From: Pseudomonas sp. P8_241
GTDB lineage: Bacteria; Pseudomonadota; Gammaproteobacteria; Pseudomonadales; Pseudomonadaceae
DNA: 64,000 bases
Assembly: GCF_034008315.1 (NCBI RefSeq)
Contig: NZ_CP125377.1
Location: forward strand, 1,190,001 to 1,254,000
Direction: 5' to 3'
The translations under genes were made by a program, and so were the position numbers. Of the stretch, positions 17,827 through 27,562 are shown piece after piece (the first letter of the stretch is position 1; each line of letters starts with the position of its first letter). Below the pieces are notes generated by a model. The model worked only from the letters and a program-made list of their open reading frames with translations, had not been told where the DNA came from and did no database searches.

Positions 17827-19695
17827 ATGCTGAACAAATATCCTCTGTGGAAATACATTCTGATCCTGGCGGTGCTGGCGGTCGGTCTGATTTATTCCGC
17901 TCCCAATCTTTACCCTGATGACCCGGCCATTCAGGTCAGCGGTGCAAGCACTGCGCTGCAAGTCAATCAGGCTGATCTGGATCGCGTGAGCGCTGCGCTC
18001 AAGGAATCCGGGATCAACGTCAAGGCGGCCACGCTGGCTGCGGGCGGCAAGGGCGGGCTGATTCGCCTGACCAAGGCTGAAGACCAGCTGCCGGCCAAAG
18101 ACGTCGTGCGCAAGGCATTGGGTGATGACTACGTCGTCGCGCTGAACCTGGCACAAACCACCCCGCAGTGGCTGCGCAGCCTTGGCGCGCACCCGATGAA
18201 GCTGGGCCTGGACTTGTCCGGTGGTGTGCACTTCCTGCTGGAAGTGGACATGGACAAAGCCCTCGACGCCCGCCTGAAAGTCTACGAAGGCGACGTCAAG
18301 AGCCTGTTGCGCAAAGAAAAACTGCGTTATCGCAGCCTGCCGCAACTCGATGGTGCCATTCAGCTGGGCTTCACTGATGAAGCAGCCCGCGAACAGGCCC
18401 GTACCCTGATCCGCAAGAGCTTCAACGATTTCGACATTGTTCCGGCTGACCTCAATGGCCAACCGGTGCTGCGTCTGGCGATGACCCCGGCCAAGCTGGC
18501 GGAAATCCGCGAATATTCAATCAAGCAGAACTTGACCACGGTACGTAACCGCGTCAACGAGCTGGGTGTTGCCGAGCCGATCGTTCAGCGTCAGGGCGCC
18601 AACCGCATCGTGGTTGAGCTGCCGGGTGTGCAGGACACCGCAGAAGCCAAGCGTATCCTCGGCAAGACGGCCAACCTGGAGTTCCGTCTGGCTGCTGAGC
18701 CGGGTGCTTCCAAGGCCACTTCCGAATCCTTCGAGTTCCGTGAGGGCAAGCGTCCTCCTGCATTGATCGAGCGCGGCCTGATCATCACCGGTGACCAGGT
18801 GACTGACGCCAAGGCTGGCTTCGGCGAGCACGGCACGCCGGAAGTGAACATCCGTCTGGATGGTCACGGCGGCGAGCTGATGAACCGTGCGACCCGTTCC
18901 AACGTCGGTCGCAGCATGGCGGTGATCTTCATCGAGCAGCGTCCGGTCACCACTTACACCAAGCAAGTGGTCAACGGCGTCGAGAAAGACGTGGCGGTGC
19001 AGACCTTCAAGGAAGAGAAGAAGATCATCAGCCTGGCGACCATTCAGTCGCCGCTGGGTGCTCAGTTCCGCATCACCGGCCTGAACGGCCAGGGCGAATC
19101 GTCCGAACTGGCGCTGCTGCTGCGTGCCGGTGGTCTGGCCGCACCGATGTACTTCGCTGAAGAGCGCACCATTGGTCCAAGCCTGGGTGCCGACAACATC
19201 ACCAAGGGTATCGATGCTTCGCTTTGGGGCATGCTGTTTGTCTCGCTCTTCATCATCGCCATCTACCGCTTCTTCGGCATCATCGCCACCGTCGCTCTGG
19301 CGGTGAACATGGTGCTGCTGCTGGCCCTGATGTCGCTGCTGGGTGCAACGCTGACCTTGCCGGGTATCGCCGGTATCGTATTGACCATGGGTATGGCGGT
19401 CGACGCCAACGTGCTGATCTTCTCGCGGATCCGTGAAGAGATCGCCGCCGGCATGACCGTGCAGCGTGCAATCAACGAAGGCTTCGGCCGGGCATTCACC
19501 GCGATTCTCGACGCCAACCTGACCACGCTGTTGGTCGGCGGGATTCTCTTTGCCATGGGCACCGGCCCCGTCAAAGGCTTCGCAGTGACCATGTCCCTCG
19601 GGATCTTTACCTCGATGTTCACGGCCATCATGGTGACCCGCGCGATGGTCAACCTGATCTTCGGCGGTCGTGACTTCAAGAAGTTGTGGATTTAA
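17827..19695 (+). CDS. secD: Protein translocase subunit SecD
   Basis: 622-residue RND-family membrane protein that uses proton motive force to pull secreted proteins through SecYEG. It has an N-terminal helix (YPLWKYILILAVLAVGLIYS), a long periplasmic P1 region with the conserved LGLDLSGGVHFLLEVD motif, and five C-terminal helices starting near SLWGMLFVSLFIIAIYRFF. The MAVDANVLIFSRIREE motif is present. ATG 17827 is preferred over the GTG one codon earlier because family members start MLNKYPLWKY. secF follows after 9 nt. Confidence 0.96.
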   Translation: MLNKYPLWKYILILAVLAVGLIYSAPNLYPDDPAIQVSGASTALQVNQADLDRVSAALKESGINVKAATLAAGGKGGLIRLTKAEDQLPAKDVVRKALGDDYVVALNLAQTTPQWLRSLGAHPMKLGLDLSGGVHFLLEVDMDKALDARLKVYEGDVKSLLRKEKLRYRSLPQLDGAIQLGFTDEAAREQARTLIRKSFNDFDIVPADLNGQPVLRLAMTPAKLAEIREYSIKQNLTTVRNRVNELGVAEPIVQRQGANRIVVELPGVQDTAEAKRILGKTANLEFRLAAEPGASKATSESFEFREGKRPPALIERGLIITGDQVTDAKAGFGEHGTPEVNIRLDGHGGELMNRATRSNVGRSMAVIFIEQRPVTTYTKQVVNGVEKDVAVQTFKEEKKIISLATIQSPLGAQFRITGLNGQGESSELALLLRAGGLAAPMYFAEERTIGPSLGADNITKGIDASLWGMLFVSLFIIAIYRFFGIIATVALAVNMVLLLALMSLLGATLTLPGIAGIVLTMGMAVDANVLIFSRIREEIAAGMTVQRAINEGFGRAFTAILDANLTTLLVGGILFAMGTGPVKGFAVTMSLGIFTSMFTAIMVTRAMVNLIFGGRDFKKLWI

Positions 19696-19704
19696 GGGGC
19701 TGCC

Positions 19705-20619
19705 ATGTTACGTACAATCAACTTCATGGGCGTTCGCAACTTTGCGTTCGGCGTCACATTGTTCCTTACGGTGCTGGCCTTGTTCAGCGTCTTCACCAAG
19801 GGCATGAACTGGGGCCTGGACTTCACCGGCGGTACGCTCATCGAGCTGACCTACGAGCGTCCGGCCGACGTCACCCAGGTGCGTGAGCAGCTGGTGAAAT
19901 CGGGTTATCACGAAGCCATCGTGCAGAACTTCGGTGCAACCACTGACCTGCTGGTGCGTATGCCAGGTGAAGACCCGCAACTGGGTCACCAGGTGGCCGA
20001 GGCCTTGCAGAAGGTCGGCGGCGAGAACCCTGCAACGGTCAAGCGTGTCGAGTTCGTCGGCCCGCAGGTGGGTGAAGAGCTGCGCGACCAGGGCGGCCTC
20101 GGCATGCTGATGGCGCTGGGCGGCATCCTGATCTACCTGGCGTTCCGCTTTCAGTGGAAGTTTGCGGTCGGTGCGATCGTGTCCCTGATCCACGATGTGA
20201 TCGTGACCATCGGTATCCTGTCGTTCTTCCAGATCACCTTCGATCTGACGGTGCTGGCGGCGGTACTGGCGATCATCGGTTACTCGCTCAACGACACCAT
20301 TGTGGTATTCGACCGGGTTCGTGAGAACTTCCGGGTGCTGCGCAAGGCCAACCTGATCGAGAACATCAACATCTCGACCACGCAAACCCTGCTGCGGACC
20401 ATGGCGACGTCGATCTCCACCTTGCTGGCGATTGCCGCTCTGCTGTTCTTCGGTGGTGACAACCTGTTCGGTTTCTCCATTGCCCTGTTCATCGGTGTTC
20501 TGGCGGGTACTTACTCGTCGATCTATATCGCGAACGTGGTGCTGATCTGGCTGAATCTGAGCACGGAAGACCTGATTCCTCCGGCCAATACCGAGAAGGA
20601 AGTTGACGACCGTCCTTGA
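19705..20619 (+). CDS. secF: Protein translocase subunit SecF
   Basis: 304-residue partner of SecD. It has an N-terminal helix, the GLDFTGGTLIEL motif, and five further membrane helices with the conserved SLNDTIVVFDRVREN segment in the fourth. It ends 28 nt before a strong terminator, closing the queA-secF operon. Confidence 0.97.
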   Translation: MLRTINFMGVRNFAFGVTLFLTVLALFSVFTKGMNWGLDFTGGTLIELTYERPADVTQVREQLVKSGYHEAIVQNFGATTDLLVRMPGEDPQLGHQVAEALQKVGGENPATVKRVEFVGPQVGEELRDQGGLGMLMALGGILIYLAFRFQWKFAVGAIVSLIHDVIVTIGILSFFQITFDLTVLAAVLAIIGYSLNDTIVVFDRVRENFRVLRKANLIENINISTTQTLLRTMATSISTLLAIAALLFFGGDNLFGFSIALFIGVLAGTYSSIYIANVVLIWLNLSTEDLIPPANTEKEVDDRP

Positions 20620-20646
20620 AGGATTTTTCCTGAAGCGGTGTCATCC

Positions 20647-20679
20647 AAAAAGGCGCGAGTTGAACTCGCGCCTTTTTTT
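20647..20679 (+). terminator. Rho-independent terminator after secF
   Basis: Thirteen-base-pair stem AAAAGGCGCGAGT/ACTCGCGCCTTTT with a 3-nt loop, running into a T-run. Confidence 0.92.
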
Positions 20680-20738
20680 GTGCTCCAAGGCTGGGAGAAG
20701 CGCGGACACGTTCCGCATGTGATGGTCAGGAGGTTCAT

Positions 20739-21287
20739 GTGAACAAGTCGATGCTGGTTGGTGCGGTACTGGGTGCTGTCGGTGTAACTGCCGGGGGTGC
20801 TGTGGCCACCTACAGCCTGGTTAAAAGCGGCCCGGAGTACGCACAAGTACTCGCCGTTGAGCCGGTCAAGACACAAATCAAGACTCCACGTGAAGTGTGC
20901 AAGGATGTAACTGTCACCCGGCAAGCGCCGGTGAAAGATCAACATCAGATCGCCGGTACGGTGGTCGGTGCGCTGGCAGGTGGTCTGCTGGGTAATCAGA
21001 TTGGCGGCGGCAACGGCAAGAAAATCGCCACGGTTGCGGGCGCGGTCGGTGGTGGTTACGCCGGCAACAAGGTTCAGGAAGGCATGCAAGAGCGTGACAC
21101 CTACACCACGACTCAGACCCGTTGTAATACGGTGAATGACATCAGTGACAAGGTAGTGGGTTACGACGTGCGGTATTCGCTGGATGGCAAGGAAGGCAAG
21201 GTGCGGATGGATCGTGATCCGGGGAACCAGATTCCTGTGGACAAGGAAGGCAAGTTGATCCTGTCTCAGAACGAGCCGGTTCAGTAA
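20739..21287 (+). CDS. Glycine-zipper 2TM-domain protein, envelope-associated
   Basis: 182-residue protein with an N-terminal signal anchor (MLVGAVLGAVGVTAGGAVATYSL). A Gly-zipper segment (IAGTVVGALAGGLLGNQIGGG and a following GAVGGGYAGNKVQ) is typical of Rick_17kDa/SlyB-like envelope proteins. GTG is the start: CAGGAGG sits five nt upstream, and the ATG two bases earlier runs straight into TGA. It is monocistronic with its own terminator. Likely a periplasmic or outer-membrane-associated stress protein; molecular function unknown. Confidence 0.85.
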   Translation: MNKSMLVGAVLGAVGVTAGGAVATYSLVKSGPEYAQVLAVEPVKTQIKTPREVCKDVTVTRQAPVKDQHQIAGTVVGALAGGLLGNQIGGGNGKKIATVAGAVGGGYAGNKVQEGMQERDTYTTTQTRCNTVNDISDKVVGYDVRYSLDGKEGKVRMDRDPGNQIPVDKEGKLILSQNEPVQ

Positions 21288-21305
21288 GTAGCTCAGCGTA
21301 AAAAG

Positions 21306-21329
21306 AAGCACCCTGCGGGGTGCTTTTTT
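21306..21329 (+). terminator. Terminator after the glycine-zipper gene
   Basis: Stem AAGCACCC/GGGTGCTT followed by TTTT. Confidence 0.88.
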
Positions 21330-21361
21330 GTGCCCAAAATTTATGGCTTACCACCAATCCC

Positions 21362-21524
21362 TGTAGGAGCCGGCTTGCCGGCGATGGCGGTGTAACAGTC
21401 GAGATAAATGCTGAATCTCAGATCGCTATCGCCAGCAAGCCGGCTCCTACAAGGGTAATTTTTTGTGCCCGCTATTTATGCAACAACACCCATCTCCGTA
21501 GGAGCCGGCTTGCTGGCGATAGCG
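21362..21524. repeat. REP cluster: three REP copies, alternating orientation
   Basis: Copies at 21362-21387 (+), 21426-21451 (-) and 21497-21524 (+), all of the TAGGAGCCGGCTTGC type. The first two form a REPIN; the third is solitary. It occupies the gap between two convergent genes. Confidence 0.88.
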
Positions 21525-21551
21525 TAGTAACAGTCAATAAATTCCAGGCAT

Positions 21552-21576
21552 AAAAAAGCACCCCGAAGGGTGCTTT
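21552..21576 (-). terminator. Terminator of suhB
   Basis: Nine-base-pair stem AAAGCACCC/GGGTGCTTT with a tetraloop; on the minus strand it ends in T6, 16 nt past the suhB stop. Confidence 0.88.
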
Positions 21577-21591
21577 ATTCTGTCGCGAAGC

Positions 21592-22410
21592 TTAGCGCTT
21601 CAGCGAGGCCGGCAGGTGCGGCTGGATGGCCGTCAATACTGCCTTGAAGCACTTGGTGTTACCGGCAACGATGTGGCCTTTTTCAAGGAAATCGTGACCA
21701 CCGGTGAAGTCGCTCACCAGGCCGCCGGCTTCTTGAATCAGCAGGGCGCCTGCTGCCATGTCCCACTCGGACAGGCCTGACTCCCAGAAGGCGTCGAAAC
21801 GGCCGGCAGCCACGTAGGCCAGGTCCAGGCTCGCCGAACCTGCGCGGCGGATGCCGGCGGTCTGGCCAACCAGGGCGCGGAACATGCCCAGGTAGTTGTC
21901 GAGGTTGTCCATCTGGTCGTCACGGAACGGGAAGCCTGTACCCAGCAGAGCGCCGTCGAGGCTGGTGCGACCGCTGACGCGCAGGCGACGACCGTTCAGT
22001 TGAGCGCCGCGACCACGGCTGGCGGTGAATTCTTCCTGGCGAACCGGGTCCAGAACAACGGCGTGCTCAAGACGACCGCGGTATTTGCAGGCGATGCTGA
22101 CAGCGAAGTGAGGGATGCCGCGCAGGAAGTTGGTGGTGCCGTCCAGCGGGTCGATGATCCACAGGTACTCTTCGCCTTCGATGCCGGTGCCGGCGTGCAG
22201 GCCGGTCTCTTCACCACGGATCGAGTGATTCGGGTAAGCCTTGCGCAGGGCGTCGATGATTTTCTGTTCGGCGGCGCGATCCACCTCGGATACGTAATCC
22301 TTGGCGTCTTTTTCGTCGACCTTGATGGTATCCAGGCGCTCGATGGAGCGGAAGATCAATTCACTGGCGCTGCGGGCGGCGCGCAGCGCGATATTCAGCA
22401 TGGGCTGCAT
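21592..22410 (-). CDS. suhB: Inositol-1-monophosphatase family protein SuhB
   Basis: 272-residue Mg-dependent phosphatase of the IMPase family. In enterobacteria SuhB also serves in rRNA antitermination complexes, and in Pseudomonas it affects virulence regulation (established knowledge). Metal ligands are visible in RGEETG, IIDPLDGTTNFLRG and EWDMAAGALLI. It is divergent from trmJ, in the conserved suhB/trmJ-cysE-iscR arrangement. Confidence 0.96.
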   Translation of the reverse strand: MQPMLNIALRAARSASELIFRSIERLDTIKVDEKDAKDYVSEVDRAAEQKIIDALRKAYPNHSIRGEETGLHAGTGIEGEEYLWIIDPLDGTTNFLRGIPHFAVSIACKYRGRLEHAVVLDPVRQEEFTASRGRGAQLNGRRLRVSGRTSLDGALLGTGFPFRDDQMDNLDNYLGMFRALVGQTAGIRRAGSASLDLAYVAAGRFDAFWESGLSEWDMAAGALLIQEAGGLVSDFTGGHDFLEKGHIVAGNTKCFKAVLTAIQPHLPASLKR

Positions 22411-22556
22411 GGATGTGTCACCTAAGGTTGTTAAAGAAAGCCGAGCATTCTATCAGAAAGTTTCTACAGGAGAAGGACGACGTTCGCTTTCATGGCTTAA
22501 CGGTAGCGAGCGCTGTAAGATTCTGCTCCCGATTATTGTGTTCGAGAGCGCCTCCC

Positions 22557-23327
22557 TTGCTGCAAAACATTCGTGTCGTCCTGGTCAATACCAGCCATCC
22601 GGGCAATATCGGCGGGGCTGCGCGTGCCATGAAGAACATGGGCCTGTCGCGGCTGGTGCTGGTCGAGCCTCGTCTGTTCCCGCATCACGAGGCTGATGCC
22701 CGTGCCTCCGGTGCCGGTGACATCCTTGAAAACGCGCAAGTCGTCGCCACTTTGGAAGATGCCTTGGTCGGCTGCAATCTGGTGCTCGGCACCAGTGCCC
22801 GCGACCGCCGCATTCCCTGGCCGTTGCTCGATCCCCGCGAATGCGGCACGAAAGTGGTCGAGGAAGCCGGGCAGGGCGCGGAAATCGCTCTGGTGTTCGG
22901 TCGCGAAGACTCCGGCCTGACCAACGAAGAGCTGCAGCGATGTCATTATCACGTGCACATCCCATCAGACCCTGAGTTCAGCTCGCTGAACCTTGGGGCG
23001 GCGGTGCAGGTGTTGAGTTATGAAGTGCGCATGTCCTGGCTCGCGGCCCAAGGCCAGCCGAGCAAGGTCGAGAAGGAAGAAGTGGCCTCGGTCAAAAGCG
23101 CTGAGCTGGCGACCATGGACGAGCTGGAACGATTCTATGAGCACCTGGAGCAGACCCTGGTGGCCATCGAATTCCTCGATCCGGAAAAGCCGCGGCACTT
23201 GATGGCGCGCCTGCGCCGGTTGTACGGACGCAGCTCGGTCAGCCGGGCGGAAATGAATATATTGCGTGGCATCCTCACGGAAACCCAAAAAGCGGCCCGT
23301 GGTGAGCTTCTTAAGCGGAAGGATTAA
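22557..23327 (+). CDS. trmJ: tRNA (Cm/Um32) methyltransferase TrmJ
   Basis: 256-residue SPOUT methyltransferase that 2'-O-methylates position 32 of several tRNAs. Conserved segments are [37 protein letters not shown] and [14 protein letters not shown]. The start is a TTG at 22557, giving M-L-Q-N-I-R-V as in homologues; no ATG or GTG fits the family N-terminus and upstream codons lie in poorly coding sequence. The stop overlaps the first of two adjacent cysE ATGs. Confidence 0.92.
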   Translation: MLQNIRVVLVNTSHPGNIGGAARAMKNMGLSRLVLVEPRLFPHHEADARASGAGDILENAQVVATLEDALVGCNLVLGTSARDRRIPWPLLDPRECGTKVVEEAGQGAEIALVFGREDSGLTNEELQRCHYHVHIPSDPEFSSLNLGAAVQVLSYEVRMSWLAAQGQPSKVEKEEVASVKSAELATMDELERFYEHLEQTLVAIEFLDPEKPRHLMARLRRLYGRSSVSRAEMNILRGILTETQKAARGELLKRKD

Positions 23328-23329
23328 TG

Positions 23330-24106
23330 ATGTTCGAGCGTTTGCGTGAAGATATCCAGAGCGTATTCCACCGAGACCCGGCGGCGCGTAACGCTTTTGA
23401 AGTACTGACCTGCTACCCCGGCATGCACGCCATCTGGATTCACCGTTTGTCGGCAATGCTGTGGCGCGCCGACCTGAAATGGCTGGCGCGGCTGGTGTCG
23501 AACTTCGGTCGCTGGTTGACCGGGATCGAGATCCATCCGGGGGCCAAGGTCGGTCGTCGTTTCTTCATTGACCATGGTATGGGTATCGTTATCGGTGAAA
23601 CCGCCGAGATTGGCGATGACGTCACTATTTATCAGGGCGTGACCCTGGGCGGCACCAGCTGGAACAAAGGCAAGCGTCACCCGACCCTGGGTGATGGCGT
23701 CGTGGTCGGGGCGGGCGCGAAGGTGCTCGGTCCATTCACCGTCGGTGCCGGGGCCAAGGTCGGTTCCAATGCTGTCGTGACCAAGGAGGTGCCGCCGGGT
23801 GCCACGGTGGTGGGGATTCCGGGCCGGATCATCGTCAAGCCCGACGAAGAGCAGGACGCCAAGCGCAAGGCCATGGCTGAGAAGATCGGCTTCGATGCCT
23901 ACGGCGTGACTGAGGACATGCCTGATCCGGTGGCTCGCGCCATCAATCAATTGCTCGATCACTTGCAGGCGGTCGATGGTCGTCTGGAGGGGATGTGTGG
24001 GGCGTTGAAGGATCTGGGTAGCAGTTATTGTGCGAAAGATCTGCCTGAGCTGCGCGAAGAAGACTTCGCCTGTGTGAAGGACAAGGATCAGAGTCAGGCC
24101 AGCTGA
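23330..24106 (+). CDS. cysE: Serine O-acetyltransferase
   Basis: 258-residue enzyme making O-acetylserine, the precursor of cysteine and so of Fe-S sulfur. It has an N-terminal helical domain with HRDPAARN, then the left-handed beta-helix hexapeptide repeats ([38 protein letters not shown]). Two adjacent ATGs (23327, 23330) are possible; GGAAGGA gives better spacing to the second. It sits between trmJ and the isc operon, which uses cysteine as sulfur donor. Confidence 0.95.
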   Translation: MFERLREDIQSVFHRDPAARNAFEVLTCYPGMHAIWIHRLSAMLWRADLKWLARLVSNFGRWLTGIEIHPGAKVGRRFFIDHGMGIVIGETAEIGDDVTIYQGVTLGGTSWNKGKRHPTLGDGVVVGAGAKVLGPFTVGAGAKVGSNAVVTKEVPPGATVVGIPGRIIVKPDEEQDAKRKAMAEKIGFDAYGVTEDMPDPVARAINQLLDHLQAVDGRLEGMCGALKDLGSSYCAKDLPELREEDFACVKDKDQSQAS

Positions 24107-24129
24107 CGTTTTGCGAGCGTGCCCCTCAC

Positions 24130-24230
24130 TGTAGGAGCAAGCATGCTCGCGATGGACCTGAGAGCACTGCGGGGTGTCAGGCGCCCAGCGTTATCGTTGA
24201 TGACCATCGCGAGCATGCTCGCTCCTACAG
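24130..24230. repeat. REPIN (inverted REP pair)
   Basis: TGTAGGAGCAAGCATGCTCG at the left and its inverted counterpart ending CTCGCTCCTACAG at the right, in the gap between cysE and the isc operon. Confidence 0.88.
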
Positions 24231-24313
24231 GGAATTGCTGGCCGTCCATAGTCGGCCTTTGCTATGATGCGCCCGCTCTTTTGCGGGTAATCCTGACTAA
24301 AGTACTAGGTCTT

Positions 24314-24346
24314 ATAGTTGACTTAAATACTCGGGAATTGCATACT
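24314..24346 (+). promoter_or_regulatory. isc promoter with overlapping IscR type 1 site
   Basis: -35 TTGACT (24318-24323), 17-bp spacer, -10 CATACT (24341-24346). A 25-bp sequence at 24314-24338, starting ATAGTTGACT and ending CTCGGGAAT, matches the IscR type 1 operator pattern and covers the -35. This fits the known feedback in which [2Fe-2S]-IscR represses its own operon. Confidence 0.82.
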
Positions 24347-24377
24347 CGCCCCATTCCGAACTCCGTGGTAATTGTCC

Positions 24378-24869
24378 ATGCGACTGACTACAAAAGGCCG
24401 ATACGCCGTGACCGCCATGCTCGACCTGGCGTTGCACGCGCAGCACGGGCCCGTGTCCCTGGCCGATATCTCCGAGCGCCAAGGCATTTCCCTGTCCTAC
24501 CTCGAGCAGCTTTTCGCCAAATTGCGCCGCAGCAATCTGGTGTCCAGCGTCCGTGGTCCAGGCGGCGGCTACCAGCTGTCACGCGACATGCAAGGTATCC
24601 AGGTCGCCCAGGTGATCGATGCAGTGAACGAATCGGTCGATGCAACCAAATGCCAGGGGCAGGGCGATTGCCACTCCGGTGACACTTGCCTGACTCACCA
24701 CTTGTGGTGCGACCTGAGCCTGCAGATCCACGAATTTCTGAGCGGTATCAGCTTGGCTGACCTTGTGACTCGCCGTGAGGTGCAAGAAGTAGCCCAGCGT
24801 CAGGACCAACGCCGTTGCAACAGCAAGGCGCCACGCCTGGACAAGATTGAAGCGTCCGCCGTCGAATGA
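24378..24869 (+). CDS. iscR: Fe-S cluster-sensing transcriptional regulator IscR
   Basis: 163-residue Rrf2-family regulator. It has an N-terminal winged helix ([20 protein letters not shown]) and cluster ligands Cys92, Cys98 and Cys104 in C-x5-C-x5-C. It represses the isc operon when holding a 2Fe-2S cluster. ATG 24378 is chosen over a TTG six nt upstream. First gene of iscR-iscS-iscU-iscA-hscB-hscA-fdx-iscX. Confidence 0.97.
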   Translation: MRLTTKGRYAVTAMLDLALHAQHGPVSLADISERQGISLSYLEQLFAKLRRSNLVSSVRGPGGGYQLSRDMQGIQVAQVIDAVNESVDATKCQGQGDCHSGDTCLTHHLWCDLSLQIHEFLSGISLADLVTRREVQEVAQRQDQRRCNSKAPRLDKIEASAVE

Positions 24870-24919
24870 CAGCCAGAGAGCTAGCGGCACGCCAGCCAGC
24901 CTGATTTAGGAGATAGTCC

Positions 24920-26134
24920 ATGAAATTGCCGATTTACCTTGATTACTCTGCGACTACCCCGGTTGATCCGCGTGTCGCGCAAAAGATGAGTGAATGCCTG
25001 CTGGTCGACGGAAACTTCGGTAACCCGGCGTCCCGTTCCCACGTGTTCGGCTGGAAAGCTGAAGAGTCCGTTGAAAACGCCCGTCGTCAGGTCGCTGACC
25101 TGGTCAACGCCGACCCGCGTGAAATCGTCTGGACCTCCGGTGCCACCGAATCCGACAACCTGGCAATCAAGGGTGCGGCACATTTCTATGCCACCAAAGG
25201 CAAGCACCTGATCACCACCAAGATTGAGCACAAGGCTGTCCTCGACACCATGCGCCAGCTGGAACGTGAAGGCTTCGAAGTGACCTACATCGAGCCGCGT
25301 ACCGATGGCCTGGTGACCCCGGAGATGATCGAAGCCGAACTGCGCGACGACACCATCCTGGTTTCGGTCATGCACGTGAACAACGAAATCGGCACCGTCA
25401 ACGACATCGCTGCGATCGGCGAGCTGCTGCGTTCCAAGGGCATCCTGTTCCACGTCGACGCCGCTCAGTCCACCGGCAAGGTCGAGATCGACCTTTCGAA
25501 GTTGAAAGTCGACATGATGTCCTTCTCTGCCCACAAGACCTACGGTCCTAAAGGCATCGGCGCCCTGTACGTCAGCCGCAAGCCGCGCGTACGTATCGAA
25601 GCGACCATGCACGGCGGCGGTCACGAGCGCGGCATGCGTTCCGGCACTCTGGCTACTCACCAGATCGTCGGCATGGGCGAAGCGTTCCGTGTCGCCAAGG
25701 AAGACATGGCTGCCGAGAACGTACGCATCAAGGCGTTGAGCGACCGTTTCTACAAGCAGGTCGAGCACCTGGAAGAGCTGTACGTCAACGGCAGCCTGAC
25801 CGCCCGCGTTCCGCACAACCTGAACCTGAGCTTCAACTACGTTGAAGGCGAGTCGCTGATCATGGCGCTCAAGGATCTGGCGGTTTCGTCCGGTTCGGCC
25901 TGCACCTCGGCGTCCCTGGAGCCTTCGTACGTACTGCGCGCCCTGGGCCGCAACGACGAACTGGCACACAGCTCGATCCGCTTCACCTTTGGTCGTTTCA
26001 CCACCGAAGAAGAAATCGATTACGCCGCGCAGAAAGTCTGCGAGGCCGTTACCAAGCTGCGCGCTCTGTCGCCGCTGTGGGACATGTACAAAGACGGCGT
26101 CGATATCTCGAAGATCGAGTGGGCGGCACACTAA
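24920..26134 (+). CDS. iscS: Cysteine desulfurase IscS
   Basis: 404-residue PLP enzyme that removes sulfur from cysteine and hands it to IscU and other acceptors. The PLP lysine is in [12 protein letters not shown] and the persulfide-carrying cysteine in [13 protein letters not shown]. Full length, standard start [16 protein letters not shown] with a ribosome site GGAGA. Confidence 0.98.
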   Translation: MKLPIYLDYSATTPVDPRVAQKMSECLLVDGNFGNPASRSHVFGWKAEESVENARRQVADLVNADPREIVWTSGATESDNLAIKGAAHFYATKGKHLITTKIEHKAVLDTMRQLEREGFEVTYIEPRTDGLVTPEMIEAELRDDTILVSVMHVNNEIGTVNDIAAIGELLRSKGILFHVDAAQSTGKVEIDLSKLKVDMMSFSAHKTYGPKGIGALYVSRKPRVRIEATMHGGGHERGMRSGTLATHQIVGMGEAFRVAKEDMAAENVRIKALSDRFYKQVEHLEELYVNGSLTARVPHNLNLSFNYVEGESLIMALKDLAVSSGSACTSASLEPSYVLRALGRNDELAHSSIRFTFGRFTTEEEIDYAAQKVCEAVTKLRALSPLWDMYKDGVDISKIEWAAH

Positions 26135-26236
26135 ATAATAGAAGCCGCCGGATACAGGTCCTGTAGCAGCGCGGCGATACACGCAGCGCAACTACAGGGT
26201 CTCAAGAGCGGCCCTGATGAGTGAGGATTGAGAATC

Positions 26237-26623
26237 ATGGCTTACAGCGAAAAGGTCATCGACCACTACGAAAACCCGCGTAACGTCGGCAAGATGGACG
26301 CGGAAGATCCTGATGTCGGCACCGGCATGGTCGGCGCTCCGGCGTGCGGCGACGTGATGCGCCTGCAGATCAAGGTCAACGACGCCGGCATCATCGAAGA
26401 TGCCAAGTTCAAGACCTACGGCTGCGGTTCGGCTATCGCTTCCAGCTCCCTCGCCACCGAGTGGATGAAGGGCAAGACCCTGGACGAAGCTGAAACCATC
26501 AAGAACACTCAGCTGGCTGAAGAACTGGCCTTGCCGCCAGTGAAAATTCACTGCTCGGTACTCGCTGAAGACGCCATCAAGGCGGCTGTTCGCGATTACA
26601 AGCAGAAGAAAGGCTTGATCTGA
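26237..26623 (+). CDS. iscU: Iron-sulfur cluster scaffold IscU
   Basis: 128-residue scaffold on which clusters are built. The three cluster cysteines are in [16 protein letters not shown] and HCSVLAED; the chaperone-binding motif LPPVK is present. ATG 26237 gives the family N-terminus [18 protein letters not shown]. Confidence 0.98.
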   Translation: MAYSEKVIDHYENPRNVGKMDAEDPDVGTGMVGAPACGDVMRLQIKVNDAGIIEDAKFKTYGCGSAIASSSLATEWMKGKTLDEAETIKNTQLAEELALPPVKIHCSVLAEDAIKAAVRDYKQKKGLI

Positions 26624-26657
26624 TTTTCGAGTTTTGGCGACGAGTAAGGAGTCACCG

Positions 26658-26981
26658 ATGGCTATCAGCATGACAGAAGCGGCTGCTCGACACGTGCGGC
26701 GCTCCCTCGACGGGCGCGGCAAAGGTGAAGGGATTCGTCTGGGTGTTCGCACCACAGGCTGTTCCGGCCTTGCCTACGTGCTGGAGTTTGTCGACGAGGT
26801 GGTTGCAGAGGACCAGGTGTTCGAGAGTCACGGCGAAAAAGTGATCATCGACCCGAAGAGCCTGGCCTACCTGGACGGCACCGAGCTCGATTTCGTCAAG
26901 GAAGGGTTGAACGAAGGCTTCAAGTTCAACAACCCCAACGTACGCGGTGAATGTGGCTGCGGCGAAAGCTTCAACATCTGA
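26658..26981 (+). CDS. iscA: A-type Fe-S carrier IscA
   Basis: 107-residue carrier with the three conserved cysteines in TTGCSG and [12 protein letters not shown] 26658 is preceded by AAGGAG at good spacing and yields [13 protein letters not shown]; an upstream Met would add eight residues without a ribosome site. Confidence 0.97.
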   Translation: MAISMTEAAARHVRRSLDGRGKGEGIRLGVRTTGCSGLAYVLEFVDEVVAEDQVFESHGEKVIIDPKSLAYLDGTELDFVKEGLNEGFKFNNPNVRGECGCGESFNI

Positions 26982-26989
26982 GGCTTGTC

Positions 26990-27511
26990 GTGGGTACTCC
27001 TTGTCATTTCGCTTTATTTGAGCTGCAACCGAGTTTCGATCTGGACCTCGACCAGCTGGCTACGCGCTACCGTGAGTTGGCGCGCAGTGTTCATCCGGAC
27101 CGCTTTGCCGACGCTTCCGAGCGTGAGCAGCGGCTGGCGCTAGAGCAATCCGCGAGCCTCAACGAGGCCTACCAGACGCTCAAGAACCCACCCAAGCGTG
27201 CGCGTTACCTGCTCGCCTTGAATGGTGGCGAGCTGCCGCTGGAGGTCACGGTGCATGATCCGGAGTTTCTTCTGCAACAGATGGAGTTGCGTGAAGAGCT
27301 CGAAGACCTGCAGGACAGCGCCGACCTCAAGGGCGTTGCTGTCTTCAAGCGTCGCCTGAAGGCTGCCCAGGATGAACTGAACCAAAGCTTCGCAGCTTGC
27401 TGGAACGATGCCGTGCAACGCGAAAAGGCCGAACGCCTGATGCGACGCATGCAGTTCCTCGACAAGCTCACCTACGAAGTGCGCCAGTTAGAAGAGCGCC
27501 TCGACGATTAA
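26990..27511 (+). CDS. hscB: Co-chaperone HscB
   Basis: 173-residue J-domain protein that delivers IscU to HscA. The HPD motif in SVHPDRFAD lies in the N-terminal J domain; a C-terminal helical bundle binds IscU. The start is GTG 26990 (M-G-T-P-C-H-F) with TGAGG upstream, eight nt after iscA. Confidence 0.94.
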   Translation: MGTPCHFALFELQPSFDLDLDQLATRYRELARSVHPDRFADASEREQRLALEQSASLNEAYQTLKNPPKRARYLLALNGGELPLEVTVHDPEFLLQQMELREELEDLQDSADLKGVAVFKRRLKAAQDELNQSFAACWNDAVQREKAERLMRRMQFLDKLTYEVRQLEERLDD

Positions 27512-27562
27512 CCCAGTGCCGCTCCGGTCGCACGCCTGATATACAGATAAGTCCTGATAACG

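Noticed and set aside
21362..21524. Spaced palindromic repeats that could suggest a CRISPR array
   Set aside because: The copies alternate in orientation and match REP elements found singly and in pairs across the window; there are no uniform spacers and no cas genes.
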